From Ottelia alismoides (taxonomy: Eukaryota > Streptophyta > Magnoliopsida > Alismatales > Hydrocharitaceae): a stretch of 64,000 nt of DNA. Within the stretch, counting starts at the first letter, position 1. Each line of letters begins with the position of its first letter. Below are positions 60,141 to 64,000 of this stretch, piece after piece. The translations under genes were made by a program, and so were the position numbers. The stretch covers positions 186,001 through 250,000 of the forward strand of contig JAZKJV010003132.1 in assembly GCA_037367405.1 (NCBI GenBank), given 5' to 3'. The notes beneath the pieces were generated by a model. It did no database searches, was not told the origin of the DNA, and saw only the letters and a program-made list of their open reading frames with translations.

Positions 60141-60275
60141 TGATGATCGTCAATTTCACCTATTTAATAATAAAAATTGTAGTATAGGAGGCAAGAAAAT
60201 AATCGATCAAAAACCACAATCATTGAATGTTGTGGAGAATTTTTACTTAGCAAGTCTACCAAGGTCGAACACATG
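60141..60275 (-). repeat. Element C 5' LTR, first 135 bases
   Basis: It starts TGATGATCGTCAATTTCACC and matches 46955-47090, ending at CCAAGGTCGAACACA where element D begins. The remainder is expected after element D, outside the window. Confidence 0.85.
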
Positions 60276-63200
60276 TGATGAAACCCTGTTTTGTGCTCTT
60301 AATTCGCAGAATTAACCCCTTATCTTAGGTAAGTGTCAATAAAACCAGATTAATCAGTGTAATTATCTAACCCCTTGAATAAATTAAAAATACAAAAAAA
60401 TTGGCGAAATCGTAGTGTTTTTAACCCTAAAAATGCTCTCAAAATATTTTATATCTTTATTTGGCCTCATCAACATTTTTGGTCAACATGAAACTTGTAG
60501 ATCTCATTGAGATCTACAACTTTCATGTTTTGAGTTTTTCCAAAATCGGCTCCTTCAACCTCGTAATTCACTTTCTTTCTTCAAATAATCTGATTGGGCC
60601 ACATGGCGCCTTCTGGTTGCGCCACGCAGCCCATCTCAGCGAATGCCACGCACCCTCCTCCCTCTGCCGTCTGATTGCTCTCCTTCCCTCCAGATCGCCT
60701 CCATCCATTTCTGCCCTTATCTCAACCCTCCAATCAATGCCTGCACTACATCTCCTTCGTCCATCATCGCCTCCTTCTCAGCCCGCCACGTGTCTTTACC
60801 CGCACCACACGATCATTTCCTAGCACCTCAATCCACGCCACTCATTTCCGCAGCTGATCTCCATTGCCCGATCTACCCACTGATTTCATCATGGTCGTTG
60901 GCTTCCGCCATAATCTCCTCACGCCACGTGGCGACTCCTACGCCCCATGATCACGACTCGCCGATTTATCGGAGCCACATACGCGTGCCTATCTCTTCGA
61001 CGTTGGATCACTAGATCCAACGGCTAAGAGGATATCTCCTTCCTCCCGCAGATACCTCGCCCATGTCGCCCCACCTCGCCAACTATCTCTGCCCTTCCCA
61101 TTATGCACACCCTCTTAGTCATCAGCTCCGCCTCCCGACGACCCCACGACCTACCCCACTCAATCATCTACCTCGTGGGTCATCACTCACCCCACGATGG
61201 ACTCTCTCTCGCCCCATATTGCAAATGACAACGGCCGTCGTCAGCAACAACCCACATCTCTCTTAAATACACCACCTCCTCCCACCTCACAATCCATCTA
61301 CCATTACGAGGGCGAGGCCCAGCCCTCCTCCACCTCCCTGTGACAGGAGGAGGTGCTAGGATAGAGCGAAGACGACCATCACCCCCGATGAGACCTGCCG
61401 CCTTTCATGGAAGCGATGCGGTGGCTCTGCCCCGCTCGATCCCCGAGGATCAGCCTCCCTCGACATGCAAAGACCTGAGCCTCTCCATGAGGCTCAAGCC
61501 CAGGTCCCGCTCCGCCAATCTCAGGTAAGCTCTCCGATCTCTCTTCTATATTTCTTCTTCAATTTCTTTAATTTTATTAGCTTTCTTCTTGCACTCCCAC
61601 TGTTCACTGATCATCCCTTCAGCTTCACCTCGATCCATCACTCACGCACACCCATCCAATCACCCTCCTCTTCCTCCATATCCCCAGATCACTCCGACCC
61701 ACCCCTCCATCGAGCTCGCCGAAGACCATGACCTGGGCCCTCCGCTTCTTCGCAATACACAGCCTCCATTTCACTCCATCTCACACACGTAATGTTTGGA
61801 ACGCTTGGACTATAGATCTAACCATGCAGGTGCTCGAATCTTCAATAATCGGAGGCCTCGCCGGAGCTATCTTCATGAACTCCTTCTCCGGTGAATCAGC
61901 ATCGACAGCTTCCTCCATACCTCACTGTGTCTCAACCTTGCTTCGAGTTTCATCGACCATCTTCTAGGACACTCCAAGGAGCTCTGTCGGACCCGAAGAA
62001 GAGAGGCGGAGCTACAGCTGCATCACCGGAGACATGTTACCACCACCGGCCCCACGGCGGAGATGAAGAACATGGACGTACAGCTACCGTTCGATTTCCA
62101 GATCGAACGACTCTCATCAGGCCACATAGTGACCTTTGTGCCTAACAACCTCCGTCTGATACTGGTGATCGGTCAGTTGTAGTGGAGCCACATGTCAGCT
62201 CCGAGCCTCTTCCCTAATCCTTTAGCGCGGAGCACCCGAGCCTCTGCCGAGCCTATATCCGAGCCTGAGCCGCTATCCGAAGCAACACGGAGCCTCCAAC
62301 GCTACCCGAACCTAACCTCACGTGTTCTCCCCGACGTCCCCCTTTCGGTGGCAATCGCCCCTATAATGACACAACTTTTTTGATCTTGATTTGAATTCAG
62401 CGGGAGGTGACTCTGATTTCACTCCCCCTAATATATAATGGGATGTCTTGAAAAAAAAATAGGATTCAGCTCGCTCGGCCTCATTCCTCTCTGGCCGAGC
62501 GCTTTTCTCAGCGTACCCTACCTCTGGATATCTCACGCACCTTTGGTAACTCTTCTTTCCCTACTCACTTGCAGTCTAGAAATATTGCATGGAGGCCCTG
62601 CTTATTTCTCCATATTGCATTCAGGTCCAGACTCATGTGCAAGCCACGTACACTTGGGGTATTTTGCACTCATACCCTCACGGGTTACAATAATTGCAAA
62701 ATACCCCACGTTTGTGGGTATTTCTAGGGAAGGACCCAAACTTTATTTTTATTTGCATTTTAGTCCCTCGTAGGAACCTGATTGCTATTTATCTTTTATG
62801 TTTTCTTACATTTATGCCCCTGCCTTCACTCTTGCATATCTTGAGCATCCTAGCTTCGATTGAGTTGATTTCAGAGGCGCTTCGAAGATCATTCAATTGC
62901 CTTCTTAATGGAATGCTTAGATTTCAGATTTGACGCAGTGAATTTTGATGTATTATTTTAATAGCTCAGTGTCTTATTGTAATGCTTCACATGCCGTATT
63001 TTTACATCAATGAGAATAGCTTCATGAATTGAACCTGATTTGACTCATGATTAAATGGATCAAGTATTATGATAATTTGGGCTTATTTTTGCATTGCATT
63101 TAATCACATCTCTCTTCATGATAAAAATCAAATAAAAAAATTGCATACATTCATGTTTACATAGTGCATCATGTCATGTCTTCATGCATTTCTTGATCTA

Positions 63201-63430
63201 CGATTCATTAATCCAACACTTAGTTTAATTGATTAGAGTCTAAATATTACGAAAGAGGCTCGTATCCCTGAGTTCGACCTTGGGCTCGCCCAAGTAAAAT
63301 AAAAATCGACCATTTGATTTATTGTTAATTTAATTAAATGGTCTTTGATCGATCCAATTTAGTCTGACTGCAATGACATTAAAAGTGTTAATTTAACACT
63401 ATTAAAGGGTTGAATTCAGGGTCTGTCAAT
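60276..63430 (+). repeat. Element D 5' LTR
   Basis: It runs from TGATGAAACCC to GGGTCTGTCA, directly before the PBS. The start is set by the loss of similarity to element C after GTCGAACACA; TGTGATG at 60274 is an alternative. It holds CACGTG boxes (60787-60792 and 60925-60930, the latter in palindrome CGCCACGTGGCG), a C-rich block (60600-61500), a TATA-like box and a strong splice-donor-like site. Frames such as 60461-60823, 60643-61014 and 61465-61731 come from the C-rich composition. Confidence 0.78.
61262..61270 (+). promoter_or_regulatory. Element D LTR TATA-like box
   Basis: CTCTTAAATACACC is a modest TATA-like box at the start of a CT-rich stretch (CACCTCCTCCCACCTC), as is common around plant transcription starts. 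It lies about 1 kb into the LTR. Confidence 0.4.
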
Positions 63431-63431
63431 G

Positions 63432-63449
63432 GCGCCGTTGCTGGGGACA
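63432..63449 (+). promoter_or_regulatory. Element D primer binding site (tRNA-Asp type)
   Basis: TGGCGCCGTTGCTGGGGA matches 17 of 18 bases of the tRNA-Asp-primed site, one base after the LTR end. It is the least decayed PBS in the window. Confidence 0.9.
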
Positions 63450-64000
63450 CGGCTCATCTTTTTTCTTGTTTAGATTTTTATTTATTTAATTAAATGTTTT
63501 CTACACGTAGGTCAATTTGTCCATGTTGTCTTGATAAAAAAAATTCTTTTGATCGATATCGTATATTTGCTTTTGTGACAGGGCCCTTGATGTTCAAGGA
63601 GGCAAGGAGCAGGTACTTCCTCTCTGCGAGGAGTCGTAGAAGCAATTTTGGAGATAAATCGAAGAAAAAAATGTCTCGCATTTTATTCCTTTCATATGCA
63701 TGTAATAATCATCTTTACAACGATCTTCAATCAAAGACTCACGCTTGTAAATGAACAACTTATTTGTGGTTGTGTGGGGATCGTCCCCACTTGAATGTCA
63801 AGCTAGGACCAGGCACGCGAATCTTCGAGCTTCTTTCACATTTTTATTTTATGTGTTTGCTCGTAGGTAGGACACACTTTAATAATAGACACACATAAGC
63901 ATCACTTCACTTAGCCAAATTTAAAAAGATATTCTTCTTGGCTAATAGAAGCATGTTAGGTGCGATTTTTCGCCGACTTGCATACATATGATTTTGGTTT
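63450..64000 (+). other. Element D 5' leader
   Basis: This is the leader downstream of the PBS. An 86-codon frame (63494-63754) contains no motif I recognise. A perfect 7-bp hairpin with a 3-base loop (GTGGGGA-TCG-TCCCCAC) lies at 63774-63790. Gag would follow beyond the window. Confidence 0.6.

Larger units (their letters stand above)
46955..60275 (-). mobile_element. Element C: Athila-like Ty3/Gypsy retrotransposon, best preserved pol
   Basis: Minus-strand order: 5' LTR start (60275-60141, then interrupted by element D), PBS (60138-60121), leader, gag (58550 to about 56300), protease (56240-55950), linker, RT (about 55330-54150), RNase H (about 54150-53830), integrase (53820-52480), spacer with inverted repeats, PPT and 3' LTR (50765-46955). 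Protease LLDNGSS, RT FMDD and the integrase acidic residues that I can see are all present, unlike in A and B. Stops and frameshifts still break the polyprotein. The rest of the 5' LTR should lie beyond element D, outside the window. Confidence 0.88.
60276..64000 (+). mobile_element. Element D: tRNA-Asp-primed LTR retrotransposon, plus strand, 5' part
   Basis: It is inserted in the 5' LTR of element C and is the only element here on the plus strand. A 3155-bp LTR (60276-63430) is followed by a near-perfect primer binding site and at least 550 bases of leader. The LTR opens with TGATGAAACCC, similar to the TGATGAATC start of the other Athila-like LTRs, and has the same AT-rich/GC-rich layout. 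No gag is reached before the window ends, so the clade is inferred from PBS and LTR style. Confidence 0.8.

Noticed and set aside
60461..61792. Overlapping Ser/Pro/His-rich frames in LTR D
   Set aside because: Same reason: a C-rich LTR region with three open frames and no protein similarity I recognise.

Overview
This window looks like gene-poor, repeat-filled heterochromatin from a flowering plant. It is AT-rich and I find no intact host gene, rRNA, tRNA or CRISPR array. Almost every base belongs to LTR retrotransposons nested inside one another, and all of their reading frames are broken. The plant assignment rests on element structure: Athila-type Ty3/Gypsy elements with LTRs over 3 kb, a tRNA-Asp-type primer binding site and the gag 'LRSG' motif; a Copia element primed by initiator tRNA-Met; and an Ac-like hAT MITE. 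I cannot name the species.

Layout. Bases 1-562 are part of an LTR of an unnamed element (E). Element B (Athila-like, minus strand) starts at 563 and runs to about 46120, but is cut into pieces. Its 3' LTR is 563-4384. Its post-pol spacer is split by a complete but decayed Copia element (5054-15465, 5-bp duplication ATATA). Its integrase, RNase H and RT lie at 17050-20116. Element A is inserted there (20117-37150, Athila-like, minus strand, both LTRs). A short B piece follows (37151-37497), then a solo LTR of the same Copia family (37498-40061), then B protease, gag, leader, PBS and a 5' LTR that stops near 46120. An unexplained GC-rich stretch (46121-46954) separates this from element C (46955-60275, minus strand, the least damaged pol). 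The 3' LTR of C carries a 507-bp hAT MITE. The 5' LTR of C is interrupted at 60276 by element D, which points the other way (plus strand). The D LTR, PBS and leader run to the window end.

How the parts relate. A, B and C are related families sharing gene order (gag, PR, acidic linker, RT, RNase H, IN), primer type and a long non-coding region between pol and the 3' LTR. That region holds an array of short inverted repeats built on CTATACTTAG, the same sequence that forms the polypurine tract next to the LTR. This array, a TTCGA-centred motif near the end of U5, and splice-donor-like sites downstream of the LTR TATA boxes are the signals most worth following. I do not see a complete new multi-gene system here; the novelty is in cis structures of the retroelements.
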